Assembly (NCBI GenBank): GCA_030248215.1
Contig: JASANG010000914.1
Span: forward strand, 1 to 64,000
Source of the DNA: Enoplolaimus lenunculus
Lineage: Eukaryota; Nematoda; Enoplea; Enoplida; Thoracostomopsidae
DNA: 64,000 nucleotides
Direction of reading: 5' to 3'
Shown: positions 46,635 through 58,410 of the stretch, piece after piece
Position numbering within the stretch: the stretch's first letter is position 1
Layout of the letters: each line of letters opens with the position of its first letter
Program-made: the position numbers and the translations under genes
Notes under the pieces: model-generated
Database searches by the model: none
What the model was told of the DNA's origin: nothing
Seen by the model: only the letters and a program-made list of their open reading frames with translations

Positions 46635-46823
46635 GGCCCATGTAAAGGTCAGGGGCGGAACGTTTTTCTGTGGGACTAGAAAAGAGTAATCTTCAGCTTT
46701 AGACAAATTTTTTGCTTGGCTTAGGCTTAGGAATATGCTCATCCTTGCGCTTAAGCTTTGGCTTAGACTTAGGCTTAGGACTATGCTTATAATACTGTTT
46801 CGCCCTTGTTCTTTACATTGACC
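46635..46823. mobile_element. GGCC-ended MITE with perfect 8 bp duplication
   Basis: It begins GGCCCATGTAAAGGTCAGGG and ends TTCTTTACATTGACC, with CTTAGGCTTAGG words inside. The octamer tatatttg is identical at 46627-46634 and 46824-46831. It lies a few bases past the stop codon of the ATOH8-like gene, in its likely 3' UTR. Confidence 0.85.
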
Positions 46824-46857
46824 TATATTTGATATAAAAATGCGATTGATTTCACCC

Positions 46858-46999
46858 GGCAACTTGTCATCCGACATTTTGTCACTCGACAAATCGTCGA
46901 CCCTGACAACTTGTCGTCCGACATTTTGTCACTCGACAAATCGTCGACCCTGACAACTTGTCGTCCGACATTTTGTCACTCGACAAATCGTCGACCATG
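46858..46999. repeat. 47 bp tandem repeat, three units
   Basis: The unit CAACTTGTCGTCCGACATTT..GTCACTCGACAAATCGTCGAC repeats three times at exactly 47 bp with only a few changes, then decays to the right. Each unit carries GTCGAC and CTCGAC half-palindromes. Related words occur at 38260-38460 and 41745-41930. Confidence 0.9.
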
Positions 47000-47439
47000 A
47001 CAACTTGTTGTCCGACATCTCGACATACCAAGTATTGTCTGGAAATGTTGCCGACCAGACAATTTGACCGATATCTCGTTTACCTCGATATCTTGTCAGT
47101 GCTAAAGCAGGCTAGGGTGAGGGCCCCACAAATTCCAGGGTGGAAATTCCTTGCGATGTTCAAAAATTTTTTCAAATTGTGAAGTTTTTTATTTTAAATA
47201 CGTATCCAAGTTGAATATTAACGGCTCATTTTTGTTTAAAATCTTGTCAAGATAAGGACCCCACAGGTCCACCACTGGCCAATACCTACCGACAAACGAC
47301 AAGTTGTCTGGTTGCCTACTTGTCGTGGAACTCTATAGATGTGTCAAGTAAAAACTAATCCTCTTAAAGGAAACTACTATTTCGATTTAAAATGTGGTTG
47401 GTCTCTCTCGTTCAGTTCCTGAATTTTTTCTAATTCGTA

Positions 47440-47648
47440 CACTGCAAAAAATGGTGAGTCAAATTGACTCTCTCGGAAATAGACATTTCCTGACTACACA
47501 AACTGAGTCAAATTCGACTCCACCGGAGTCAAATTCGATTCACTATGTCGCCCGTTTGACTCTGGCGGAGTCGAATTTGACTCAGTTTATGTAGTCAGGA
47601 AAAGCCTATTTCAGAGAGAGTCAATTTGACTCACCATTTTTTACAGTA
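47440..47648. mobile_element. TA-flanked MITE (GTGAGTCAAATTGACTC family)
   Basis: Termini CACTGCAAAAAATGGTGAGT and ACTCACCATTTTTTACAGT are inverted over more than 30 bp. The whole element is close to palindromic, with GAGTCAAATT words throughout. TA dinucleotides flank it, consistent with Tc1/mariner mobilisation. Confidence 0.85.
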
Positions 47649-47971
47649 TAAATCCTTTCTTTCCTCGCAATTGTCCATGTAAATTTCTTGTGGGTGTCGT
47701 TATTGACTTTGAGGACCACTCCCATAAACACGTAAAGAAGTCAGATCTCACATTGGAATGTAGGGGGTCAATTTTGCAGACAAAATTAATAATGTTCTAA
47801 AAGAAAATCACATTTTATTTATGTTTGACAGCTCGTATACAATACGGAAACAATTTTTATCTATTACAATAAAAAATTATGCGAAAAGCGTGTTTGACGG
47901 TCAAAAAATTATATGTCAAGGTGTAATTAGATATCCGTTTCCGGTAGAAATCGATTATCGTTTCCGTTATA

Positions 47972-48052
47972 CTCTGCAAAAAATGGTGAGTCAAATTGAC
48001 TCTCTCCGAAATAGGCTTTTCCGGACTACTTGACTCACCATTTTTTGCAGTG
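47972..48052. mobile_element. shortened TA-flanked MITE nested in a hAT MITE
   Basis: It has the same ends as 47440-47648 but only about 80 bp, mostly the two termini. It splits the CCGTTATAGAAATA word of a decayed hAT MITE (47917 to about 48330) and leaves TA on both sides. Confidence 0.8.
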
Positions 48053-48369
48053 TAGAAATACCGGAAATTTTGTTATTTTTGCGCTAAAAGTTAGTTGTAA
48101 GTCAAGTATATATCTCGCAATTTTTTATTAGATATGCTGCATTTGTTTCAAATGAAATAAAAATAACGAAAGTCATCCAAATATTACAAAAATATGGCCA
48201 TTGTAATGGCAGAAAACTAAATAAAATCAACGGTTTTCATCAAAAATTTAGTTTTTTACTATTCCAGTCTGTTACAGCATGATACTAAGTTTCGGAGTTG
48301 TCCCAGCAGCCTATATAGGCTTTATAGAATGGATTACGGCCTGATTTTCCACTAAGCTTGAATTTCCAC

Positions 48370-48590
48370 ATTCCCGTTTTCCATAGCTGAAACCTATGCT
48401 TCAGATTTTCCTTACCAACTCAGGGTAAAAATCTAGGCATTAAAATTTTCCACTTTTTCCGTTTTCCAAACAAAACCTATGCCCTAAGCTTGAATTTTCC
48501 ACTTTTCTACTTTTCCCGTTTTCCAACCAAAACCTATGCCCTACGCTTGAGTTTTCCACTTTTCCCGTTTTCCGACAAAAACCACCTTCC
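48370..48590. repeat. degenerate tandem repeat of about 60 bp
   Basis: Three to four units of the type CTTGAGTTTTCCACTTTTCC..CGTTTTCC plus AAAACCTATGCCCTA follow one another. The words resemble the reverse complement of the block at 32200-32665. Confidence 0.7.
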
Positions 48591-48808
48591 CAATGTTCCA
48601 GCCAAACCAACCAAAAAACAGCGGCGGAAAATTTGGCCGCCATACAGGAGGGGCTGCGCTTTACTCCTGGTCATAAGTTTAGCACCGTGGAAAACTGGAA
48701 TTCCCTGTGCTATAATTGGCCGTAAGCCGTAACTTCAATGGCTTGTATTATAGCCACCCGATGGGAACATAAATGATAAATGCGGAATTTGATTCTTTAC
48801 TTTTAGGC

Positions 48809-48942
48809 GGCCAATGTAAAAAACGGGCGGAACAGTATTATAAGCATATTCCTAAGCCTAAACTAGAAAAAATTAGTAAACCTTAGCTTACTCTATTCTA
48901 GCCCCACAGAAATACGTTCCGCCCCTGATCTTTACACAGGCC
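48809..48942. mobile_element. GGCC-ended MITE
   Basis: It begins GGCCAATGTAAAAAACGGGC and ends CCCCTGATCTTTACACAGGCC, similar to 46635-46823. Flanking octamers do not match clearly. Confidence 0.65.
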
Positions 48943-49092
48943 ACTTACTATATGTATTATGTTGCCTACTATATACATAGTCACACATACTGATATCTTG
49001 ACAGGTAAAGTAAAATGAATTTGAACCGTAGGAAACGCCTTACAGAATGCTTAGGCTTATGTAAGCGAAAAATTTTCAGTTTACTATCTATA

Positions 49093-49356
49093 AACCCTTC
49101 TCACATTGAGTTGCCTATAGGCAACTCAGCGCTGTGCATATACGTTAAATATATATCGCACCGTGTTTAACAATTGCAACACGTATACATAGTACTAAAT
49201 CACCACAAGACGTGAGAGCCCCCTCGGGCTTGAGCATCAAGTTCCTATAGCTGAGCGGTGATGGTATACGTCTCCCACTCCAGTCACTGGAGTTCGAATC
49301 CTAGCCTAAAAGTAGGTGTCAGGGGAAATAGAAAATATTCATGTGAGAAAGGGTTA
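49093..49356 (+). mobile_element. S3 element: inverted termini around a tRNA-like core, copy 2
   Basis: It has the same structure as 36437-36703, ends AACCCTTCTCACATTG and CATGTGAGAAAGGGTT, and tRNA-like core TAGCTGAGCGGTGATGG to GGAGTTCGAATCCTAGC. The two copies look about 90-95% alike by eye. Confidence 0.75.
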
Positions 49357-49502
49357 ATGGAGTGCTTAACGGAAAGCGACAGTGCAAGCCACGGAAGCGG
49401 CGGAGTAATATCGGTCACCTTACTCTTGTGCGTGTCATAACACTGGAAATGATATCCGCGCTCACGACATTCGAGTATCCCCCAATATAATGGCCTACCC
49501 AC
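49284..49502 (-). CDS. weak candidate 3' exon of the module gene
   Basis: The frame encodes RPLYWGILECRERGYHFQCY and could follow in phase 1 from a donor near 50071. The acceptor (GAAGAG) lacks a good pyrimidine tract and the frame runs into S3 copy 2. It is equally likely to be chance. Confidence 0.2.
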   Translation of the reverse strand: MGRPLYWGILECRERGYHFQCYDTHKSKVTDITPPLPWLALSLSVKHSINPFSHEYFLFPLTPTFRLGFELQ

Positions 49503-50023
49503 TCTTCAAACAAATCTACAATGCAATTAATTTACTGGAATGAAAATATGGCAAGAGGACTAGATACGATAAGCAAATAATTACATACATATGCAACAGC
49601 CAAAGTAATAAGCTTACAACTGCATAAAATCCATAACATAAAAATTATCGTACAGCACTATAGTGGCAATTCGATGGTGCTCTACTCAGTGCCGGTCAAA
49701 AAGTAACACCTGTCTGGCCAAAGGTAAAGCCTACCTAGCAGGGTGAGGTCGGCAAATTTTTCTGGAACCTGATTTACGGCAGAATAACAGCAGCAAGATT
49801 AAATTTGAGCAAAGGTTCGAGGATGTACGAGCAACCCAGCGAAAACATACGCTCGAAACTGTACCTACCGACAAAGGGAAACAGGCTGAAAGCTGCACCA
49901 ATTTACCGAGCAAAAATATATGTAGGTGCAGGGGTGCGCTGTTGTACTCCAAACCTATAGATGTCAAGCGGATTAATGGGACGCCTTCAGAGTAATACAG
50001 GTATAAACTTCGAAAATTGTCTG

Positions 50024-53000
50024 TTACAAAATAACACAATTCTTATCATAATTATCAATCATATGTTCACCGCTGAGCTCAGGATGACTGTCAATAGGTT
50101 CCGAATAAGAGCCGTTCACATGAAACCTGAAGATATACATAAAATGCTCCTTGCCTTCCGCGCGACTATGAGTAGTAGTTGCCTCGGCTCGCTCGTATTT
50201 TTGAGCACCGCCAGAATACATACGCACAACACACGTTTCTGCACCAATAACTTGCGCATCTACAAAAAATAGAAATATGCATAAACTTTTAAGTACTAAT
50301 GATACAACTAAAACCAATTAATCAACAAAAGTATTGATAACACACGAGCATGCAACTGGCCACATTCTGTATTATAAACATTGCACTTTGCTCACGTTAC
50401 GGTCTGCTTTGCACCACATAAATTACAATGCTGGTTTCGTTACCAATAACAATACAAAAAAGAACGCGATATAATCAACACCGCCAAAAAGATCTCGAGG
50501 CATCAACGGACCTTTTTATCACATTTTAAGCAATGCTGCAAAAGTTATACAAAACTAGCACAACTACATCTACGCCCTTTTACCAAAAAAGTACCCCGTC
50601 AAAAAATTCCGAAGAAGCGATTGCTGTTAAACAAAGTTGAAAATACGGCTACTAAGGGCCAACGTACTAGTGTGTCCAAACCAGTACGCCATTTTTTTCT
50701 TCACAGATCTTATCCCTTCATAATCGTGTGGGTCATCTACGCCTGCTTCCAATCGTCGTGGCACAAACGTCTTTAGTGTTATCGGCTTGGTAAGGGCGGA
50801 AGGCAGTGAAGGAACACACGATTTGAAATCAGTTTGAATGGAACGAAAAAACCAAACCCGGATTGCCAGCGTGAAATAGGTTTGTTTGTTATGATGCAGC
50901 ATGTACACAGCTCGATCGGTACTTGGCACTAAAACAACCAGACGACAAACACAATAGCAAATTGATAGGGCGCAGACGATTCCTTTATTTGCAGTCTTGT
51001 TGTTATCAGATGTTTATAAATATCAATATAATAATTCTGCTATTTAAATGTGTGTAACATGTGCACGCGACCTTTGTGTAGCATAAGAACATAAGCACAT
51101 GACCACAGTCCGTTGGTCAGCCTACAATAATTAAGTCAAAAAGCGCAACAAATTTTGGTTAATACTAAAGGCAAGGGTAAATTTATGTTTTCAGAAACTG
51201 CCCTAATAGAACTACTTACCATCTCCAGATTTGAGCTTTACATAAACCGACTCCAAATTGATAAACTGTGTTCGTGAGTTATGCGTAATATTCGATTCAA
51301 TCCAGTCCGACGATAGAGCAAACAGGCTTGAGTAAGGTTTTCTAACATTTGAGGAAATATCAATTTCATTAGCAACAAAATCTCGTTTGTCTAAAAGCAA
51401 CACATAAATAAACACCATTTGTTATATTGGCCTACTCACTAAGCCTGTGCGCAACAGTAAGCCTAAGTCTTCCAGGTTCGTTGTCCCCCAGTCACATCGC
51501 GAACATGACCCTATAATTAACATTTGCCAATTAAAGAAACTGACAAACAAACACACGTTAACTGTCTTAATTAAATTTGTTACCTAAAAATTGAATTAGT
51601 TTTACTAAAGTGATTCGAACACAAGTAGTACATGCTGCACTGTGATGCAGTTGATTCACTTGATAAGATCTATCCATTATTAAAAATACCATAGCGACCG
51701 TGAAATGCCGTTAATCTTAAGCCTAATATGTATCAGCAAAGAATTAAACCCAGTTGTAATTTTTATCCACCGGTTTCAGGAACCCCTTCAATTGGCGACA
51801 CAAGAAACCCTTCTTCGAATTTTTTAATAAAACACAACCCCTCCTTTTTCCGAAATCCTGGCTACGCCTCAATAGCATGCGACATGAGTTGAAACACGAT
51901 ACCTAAATATATAACAAATTTAACCTAAACCAATCTGCATAATTCACCTACCAACAATACCGCGCACCGGACTAATATCTTCCATATAAAATACATGCAG
52001 CGCAAAATAGAACCGAGTATCAGACTCTGATTTGATCGTATAACTCGTACGTTCAGGTATATCTGTATCGAACAATGAATATTTCAATTTATGTTTCACA
52101 GTTCGTATGCTAATGATTCGTCCAGGAATGGTTGACGATCCTTGTTGTGTTGTAAGTTGTTCAGTCAACGTTGCAATTGTATCGTTTCTATTCATATCTG
52201 GTTCAAATATGACGTGTCCAATACGAGGTGGTCGGTTGAGGGCAACTGCAGACGGCTTTAGCCATAGCCTGTGCATTTCCATAAAATACAGTTCGTATAA
52301 GTACAAGATATATGTACAAAAGCTGACTTTTAACACATACTATAACGAATGAAGTGTATAGCAAAACCTCACTTGAAACAAATCATTGAGAACAATCGCT
52401 AAACCCACCGTACAAGTAAATTTGTATACATATATATTAATTTCAGCGCAACGAACCTCAATGCACGCAAAAAACAGTTGTTGGATTCGGTGCTGAAACT
52501 ATACGTTAGTCGTTGTGAGTCCATTGGTTCACGCAATTTAATATCAACTATCTCAACCGAAACTATGTCGATTTGTTGCTTATCCCCGGTGCGTAGCCAG
52601 TCGTTCGCTTTCGAAATCAAATCTCTGCAAAGAAAATAATTTGAGGTTATACTAGAATACGGCGAAGCGGGATGCTCTAGTTAAAGGTACCTGCTTTCGT
52701 AACCGGGAGAATGTTGAGCGAAAGAATCAAAATTGGAAGGTGAAAATAAAATCGAATCAGCTCTGTGACATGCGGATGTATGGATGCAAGCAACAACCTA
52801 ATAGTGATACTACAAATCGGATAAATGCTGATGCATATGTAGTGCCTTCATATGCAGCAGTAGTAAAAACGTGGACGATCCAAGATACGTACAAGTAGTG
52901 TAATGTTGAGGTTCTTATAAGGCATAAAAAACCTAAAAGTTCTGTAGTTGGAAGGGCGGCGGCGTGACTCACTGGAAGAATCTGACAGTCATGGGTCATT

Positions 53001-55293
53001 GAATAGATAATTCAGTTTTGCAAACGATATATGTCTCAAACGTATTATATCGACAACTACGCATTACAGAAAGCTAGTTTCGAAATTTAGCTATAGTAGA
53101 ATACAATTGCTCGGTTAGGAATAGTTGCGTGCTTTGCGACCTCGACTGTCAAAAGTCCAGTGATATTTTACCAGGAGAGTATTTTCCATTTTTCATTTGG
53201 ATGCTACCGATTACAAAACGCGACTGCAAGAACTCAGACTCGGGCCGTTAGAGTAAACGTCTCAAAGCAGATTTGGTAACTATGTATGAAATACGTAGTA
53301 CATAATGACATAAAATCGAATTTTGATGATTTAATTTTTTTCATGCACATGGTACCCGGGGGTATTCCCAACAATTAATGTTGAGTCAGGCTCATTCAAA
53401 TTTGCTAAGAAATTAATCTTTCTTTCGTATCACGCCATGCTGGAATAGTTTACCTTCTATGTACAATGATTTCAAATAGTTACTGCTAACTGTTCCCAGA
53501 ATTTTTTTGATCGTGTAAGCAAGATTGAACTCAATTCTTTCTTAAAGCACGTACGACAGCAACATGTAAACTGTAGAATAAGGCTTAATTAAATTGGTTT
53601 TGTAAAGGTGATTATTAGTGGCTGGCCTTTCATCATCTACCATTTATTACTGTCACATCACTTACGTAACTATGTCTCGTCCTTGTAATATTTCTTGCGT
53701 TACTTATTTAGTTATTGTTTTTGATGCTTTGCCTTAACAACCTTTGTTTCTGTTTAGTTCGGGTTATAGCTGGCAACTGGAAAGCAGTAAGCCCTGCTTC
53801 ACAAACACGGGGGCATATGATGGAAGTTTCCTGGGTGGCTCAGTGGTAGCGCGTTGACTGAGAATCTGTCGGCCATATAATCGAACATTTGTAAGGATCC
53901 CCCTCATTTTCAGCTCAAAGACTCAGAAGTAAAAACCATCGTATCCTAGCCTTCACAGACCTGTTTGGCTGTTGTACAGTGTCAGTAATAAAATATCGAT
54001 CTATGTATATAAATATAACCAGTCGTAGTGGGACTATATATATTGAGCGAAGCTCGAACACACGTAAGCAATTAAGGTAATATGGAAATTAATTGTTAGC
54101 TAACTATTCATTTATCGGTTTTTGAGGTTTGTAAGCAATTTCCTCAGATTCTTCGCACCAAAAACCTTCAGTAAACCCTAATAATTATTGAAATATGTAA
54201 TTTGGAAAGTCCTAGTTTTGTCTTGTCAATTAAGCTAATATGCAAATTAGCTATTAACTAACTATTCAATTATCGGTTTTGGATGTTTGTAAATTATTTA
54301 TTCAAATTCCTCGCACATAAAAACCCTTTAGTGCTGAAATTATATTGCTTTTACCTTAATAATTAGTGAAATATTGTAAAAAGTCCTAATTTAGGCTTAT
54401 AAACTATGCTAATATGCAAATTATCTATTAGCTAACTGCTCAATTATCGGTTTTGAAGGTTTGTAAACAGTCTGCGCAGATTCCTCGCACCCAAAAACCC
54501 TTTAATGCTAAAACTAGATTGCTTCTAACTGTAATAATTAGTGAAATATTGTGGAAAGTCCTAATTTAGGCTTAATTAATTATGCAAATTAGCCTGTAGC
54601 TATTAAACGGCTTAAAATTTTAAACCCCAATGCGAGGTTAACACCACAGGATAATTGGCTTTCAAACAAAAAAAGTTTATCAAAATCGGTTCAGCCGTTC
54701 TTGAGATTGTTTTCGGACGGACGGACGGACATCCACCTTTCGACCCCCAAGTACAAAACATAAAACGCTTCGCGAAACTCTGAGCTTCGCTCGGAGTTTC
54801 GCTTCGCTCAAAAATATTTGGAAAGGCGACCTGCGTGGCACAGTGGTGGACCGTTTGTCTCATATTCCGCTGTTTCTCGTTCAATATCACCCCTAACCCG
54901 GTTTCCCAGCTGTTTACTGACTCAATGAATCCGCATTTCACAAGCTAAAGTTTTCGCGTATACAGTATTACAGGTTCACAAAAGAAGCAATAGTTTCCAC
55001 CAAATTATGTCGGTATACTTTTACATAAGACACTCAAAAATTGAAAATATTTTGGAAATATTATCCGAAATAACGATAATGCCAATGTGAAAATTAAAAT
55101 CGGCAAGTTGCAATTTCGGTTACCTGGGTTACGTGACTTACGACAATGTTAATTCTCTTTCATAAAAATCAACTGGGTAGACAACCTCGCCGCCACAAGA
55201 TAGCGCTTGAACAGCATCAACATATGAAGGCGGTTTAGCACAAGTCGCTTCTAAATAGGTTGGTAGGTCATCATTCATCATGATTTTTATCAT
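50024..55293 (-). CDS. unrecognised multi-module protein gene
   Basis: Minus-strand exons with closing phases: 55142-55293 (ATG at 55293), 52457-52624, 51952-52268, 51220-51390, 50668-50928, and one ending at 50259 that either stops near 50024 or splices on near 50071. Donors are GT and acceptors AG. The protein repeats a degenerate 70-100 residue module: an amphipathic helix such as LISKANDWLRTG, a strand pair like IDIVSVEIVDIKL or GRIISIRTVKHKL, then an aromatic line ending in CFLRALRLWLKP, FYFALHVFYME, YFTLAIRVWFFRS or FMYIFRFHVNG. About four modules are visible. There is no signal peptide or long hydrophobic helix, so it is probably soluble. It reminds me of uncharacterised invertebrate proteins with W-L and R-x-L-R-x-W/F-Y repeats, but I cannot name a family. 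Confidence 0.7.
52750..53000 (+). mobile_element. decayed S2 SINE-like repeat
   Basis: Words GCAGCAGTAGTAAAAACGTG, ATGTTGAGGTTCTTATAAGG and GGCGTGACTCACTGGAAGAA follow the S2 body and tRNA-like head in order, opposite in orientation to 27215-27595. It lies in the first intron of the module gene. Confidence 0.5.
53833..53970 (+). mobile_element. decayed S2 tRNA-like head
   Basis: GGGTGGCTCAGTGGTAGCGC is an A-box region, and GAGAATCTGTCGG and CCCTCATTTTCAGCTC follow as in the S2 repeats. The B box is decayed. Confidence 0.5.
54080..54605. repeat. about 165 bp tandem repeat, three units
   Basis: Three consecutive units share AATATGCAAATTAGCTATTA, TCAATTATCGGTTTT, CCTCGCACCCAAAAACC and GTGAAATATTGTGGAAAGTCC. 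They differ by substitutions and small indels. The block lies in the first intron of the module gene. Confidence 0.85.
54606..54800 (+). mobile_element. possible non-LTR element tail with GGAC repeats
   Basis: The words AAAATCGGTTCAGCCGTTCT and TTCGGACGGACGGACGGACA resemble the 3' tails of RTE-like non-LTR elements and their SINE partners in many invertebrates. They directly follow the three-unit tandem array, so both may be one element. No reverse transcriptase is seen. Confidence 0.4.
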
Positions 55294-55909
55294 ATGCCGA
55301 ACACACCCGGTTTACGCTGAATATATAATTAGCTTAAAAATATAAGATATAGGCAAAACACAATCCACCGATGATACAATAAAAATGTTTTCTTACTAAT
55401 GAACTATTTCCTGCAGACCAACCTTCACAAACAACAGGCGTGCACTGTTTTCTTTTCTCAAGTACGTACGCCCTAGCTATGCGTTTTCCGCTTAGTTAAG
55501 TGTAAGAGTAATTTTGCAAAATTCAAGCATGTTTAGGGCAAAGATTAGTGTTTGCAAACCATATTTTTTGCGTACATCATGTATTTTGCATAACACTGGT
55601 TTAACTTATATTTAATTTGCATATGAAATGATTTCTATGCCCGTCTAAATTCAGATAAAGCTTCATCGTTTTCAGTTTGGCACGTATTTTGTATGAAACC
55701 ATAGTTAGCGATTTCAAGTTAAGGACATAAAAATCTTTTACGCATATGTGGGGTTTTTCAGCACACTCTGTTATACGGCTGATACTGTCCATACAAGCGT
55801 TTAGAACCAGGTGTTGGAGATAAAATAAACTGAACATTGACAAAAGGGTATGCAGAATGACATGGGTGATGATACAAAAAATGGGTCGAATGGAGTCGAG
55901 GTGGATATG

Positions 55910-56105
55910 TCTATACTGTCGCGCTGTCCAATTGTCCCCACATTCCCATTTGTCCCGCTATCCAACTCTCCCGCTGTTGCAACTGACCCACTGACTCAAC
56001 TGTCCAACAATCTCGCTATCCCAATCCCAACTACTCTGCTGTCCCTCCGTCCAACTGTCACCTCTGTCCCAACTGTCCCGCCGTCCCAAATGTCCCGCTT
56101 CGCAT
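55910..56105. repeat. decayed CTGTCCC minisatellite
   Basis: CTGTCC/AACTGTCCCGC words recur about every 9-18 bp, the reverse complement of the GGGACAG array at 19516-20510, but strongly diverged. Confidence 0.7.
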
Positions 56106-56465
56106 ACATGGCTACCAAAGATTTTTTGGTGTTTTTGAATTTACCAGCTGGATGTGAGCATATTTGCTTTTCAGAACATTTCCGGTGGCATAAAATCTAC
56201 AGCTCTTGAAAACTTCTCTCCCGTAAAGTGAAATGCTCGATTCCGGAATCGAAGCCTGCGATCGAAATTTATGATCCAAGCATGAAGACAAAGGAACCAT
56301 TAACGTTTCTGCATGTTCGCACATTTATTTAAAGTACCAGATGGTCGTCTGGTATAGAAAACCACAGCAAAAACAACAAAAAAATTAACAACGAAAACAA
56401 GAAACCAATCACTATAACATTTTGATCGTTTGTTGTGTATGACTGTACTATAAAAGACACGAGTA

Positions 56466-56651
56466 CACTGTAAAAAATTGGGAGTCAAATCGACTCTCTC
56501 GGAAACAGGCTTTTCCTGACTACACAAACTGAGTGAAATTTGACTACTCCCGAGTCAAATTCGATTAACTGTTGACTCTGGCGGAGTCAAATTTGACTAG
56601 TCAGGAAAAGCATGTTTCCGAGAGAGTCAATTTGACTCCACATTTACAGTG
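56466..56651. mobile_element. TA-flanked MITE (GAGTCAAATTGACTC family)
   Basis: Ends CACTGTAAAAAATTGGGAGT and TTGACTCCACATTTACAGTG, TA on both sides, same family as 47440-47648. Confidence 0.85.
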
Positions 56652-56675
56652 TATGAACCGGAGGCGTATACTAAG

Positions 56676-57043
56676 CAGGGTGTATCCAGGTATCCATTTC
56701 CGATAAAAATCGGTGTCCGTTTCCATTTCCGTTATAGAAATAACGAAATTTCTGTTATTTTTACGTTCGAAACTATTTATAAATCACGTATAAACTCGCA
56801 ATTTTTCTTTACAGATATGCTACAATTGTTTGATGTGAAATGAAAATCACGAAATCCAACCAAAGTCTTAATAATTTTTATATATACATGCATCCCCCAT
56901 TTTTTATAACATTTTTGCAAAACCGGTGAATATATGCACGCCTCAATTGGGTTGGTCGAAAAATAAAACATTTGTGAAACTTGCATACTTCAATGTCCGT
57001 TTTCCGTTTCCGTTTAAATTATTTTTACATCCATTTACGCCCT
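56676..57043. mobile_element. hAT-type MITE (TCCGTTTCCG family)
   Basis: Ends CAGGGTGTATCCAGGTATCC and TACATCCATTTACGCCCTG, with the CCGTTATAGAAATAACG core shared with 1146-1392. Confidence 0.7.
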
Positions 57044-58410
57044 GATACCACGAGATTTAGCGGTACCAATTTACGTTCGAAACTTCTGAACATTATGCAC
57101 GAAAATGTAGTTTTACAAGCTTTGGGGTTGCGCTATAGTTTTCTGGCGCCGCAACCAAAATCTATTTGATGGAGCTGTTAATAAAAAATTTCATCATGCC
57201 GCGCAGCGGTGTCTGACGGCGAGCGGCAAGCATAGCGCAACCCTTAGAATCAACGCGCCACTTTCACATTTCATCAAAAAACATTTAAACGCCCACATAT
57301 AAAGAATTAATGATTCAGTTCGCGAAATAGGTCAGGAACGTAGCCATGGTTGCACCGTGGTAGGATGTCCCGTCAAGCAATGATGTTTTCGAGCAAACTT
57401 AGCAAGCCAGAAAATTTGTTGGCACCAACACGGCAGAGCCAAGTTTAAAATCTGTAAAATATGTGTATTTTGCTCACCATGATACTGATTTTGGGTGGTG
57501 AATGTACGGTTCTTGCCGTTGCCCCCCAAATATGTGTGAGATATGACTTTAACGCTTCTACTGCGAAAGTATCAAATAAGCATACAATTTAGCTAATATA
57601 AAATATTGTACTACAACTTTGTTTACTGAACGTTTTAATCTCTGATCTTTAGAAACAATGAATCTATTGTATTTTGGTGCGCTTGGTTCTGATATCTTAC
57701 ACTGTTTTTCGGGCCAAATAGTTTTGAACTTTCCGCCTAAAATCTAAATTTTGATGGCGGATTTAAAAGATAATTTTAGGCAGCGAAAATAGGGTGTTGT
57801 CTACTTGCAAGTATACTAGATAATCATAGGAGATTAACAGTAAAAGATATATTTTTTGGTTAATTGTTTATATCTCTGACCTGCAGTATTAGGTAGATAT
57901 TTATAAGATTATTAATTAAGGGCGAATATTGCGCAGTTTTCGAAAAACTGAGCTTCAACTTCTATGCACCGCGTTCATAGTTACATGTCTCGAACTAAAG
58001 TATTGTTGGCTTAGCATTTGACTGTTATTCTCGCTTAGTTAGGCTTGTAGGATTTGGTACAGTGTTACTGTCAAGATATTGGCTGGTATCTGAAATTTTA
58101 CAACAGGAGTATTTATATACAAGTTATACTGAAGTTGCTTAAACCGTACGTTTAAAGTAGGTACAAAAATAATTGACCAAAACAAATAAACGCCAAACGT
58201 CAGCCTTTGTCATAACAAGACAGTAGTTTTGCTTCATATTAAGAAGGCACAATGCGTGTACAGTTTCAATTCGACCAAGGTTTAAGTATGTCTGAACGGT
58301 TAAGGTGTAATCTCTGACGTTTAGTCTGCGTCATTTACTTAACTGAAGTGTGCTTTTAATAACGAAAAAATGGTAAATAATTATTTAGCACGTACTTAAT
58401 TACTACTTAA

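Larger units (their letters stand above)
46824..50023. other. intergenic region, repeats only
   Basis: No supported gene. It contains the 47 bp tandem array (46858-46999), the TA MITEs (47440-47648, 47972-48052), a decayed hAT MITE around the second of these, a TTTTCCCGTTTTCCA repeat (48370-48590), a GGCC MITE (48809-48942) and S3 copy 2 (49093-49356). A minus-strand open frame at 49284-49502 is a weak candidate for a further exon of the module gene. Confidence 0.5.
55294..58410. other. intergenic region, repeats only
   Basis: No supported gene. It holds a decayed CTGTCC-type minisatellite (55910-56100), a TA MITE (56466-56651) and a hAT MITE (56676-57043). ORFs at 55850-56209 and 57332-57529 show no domain. 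Confidence 0.5.

Noticed and set aside
46858-46999. CRISPR array
   Set aside because: The 47 bp units are repeated without unique spacers and the window is animal DNA.
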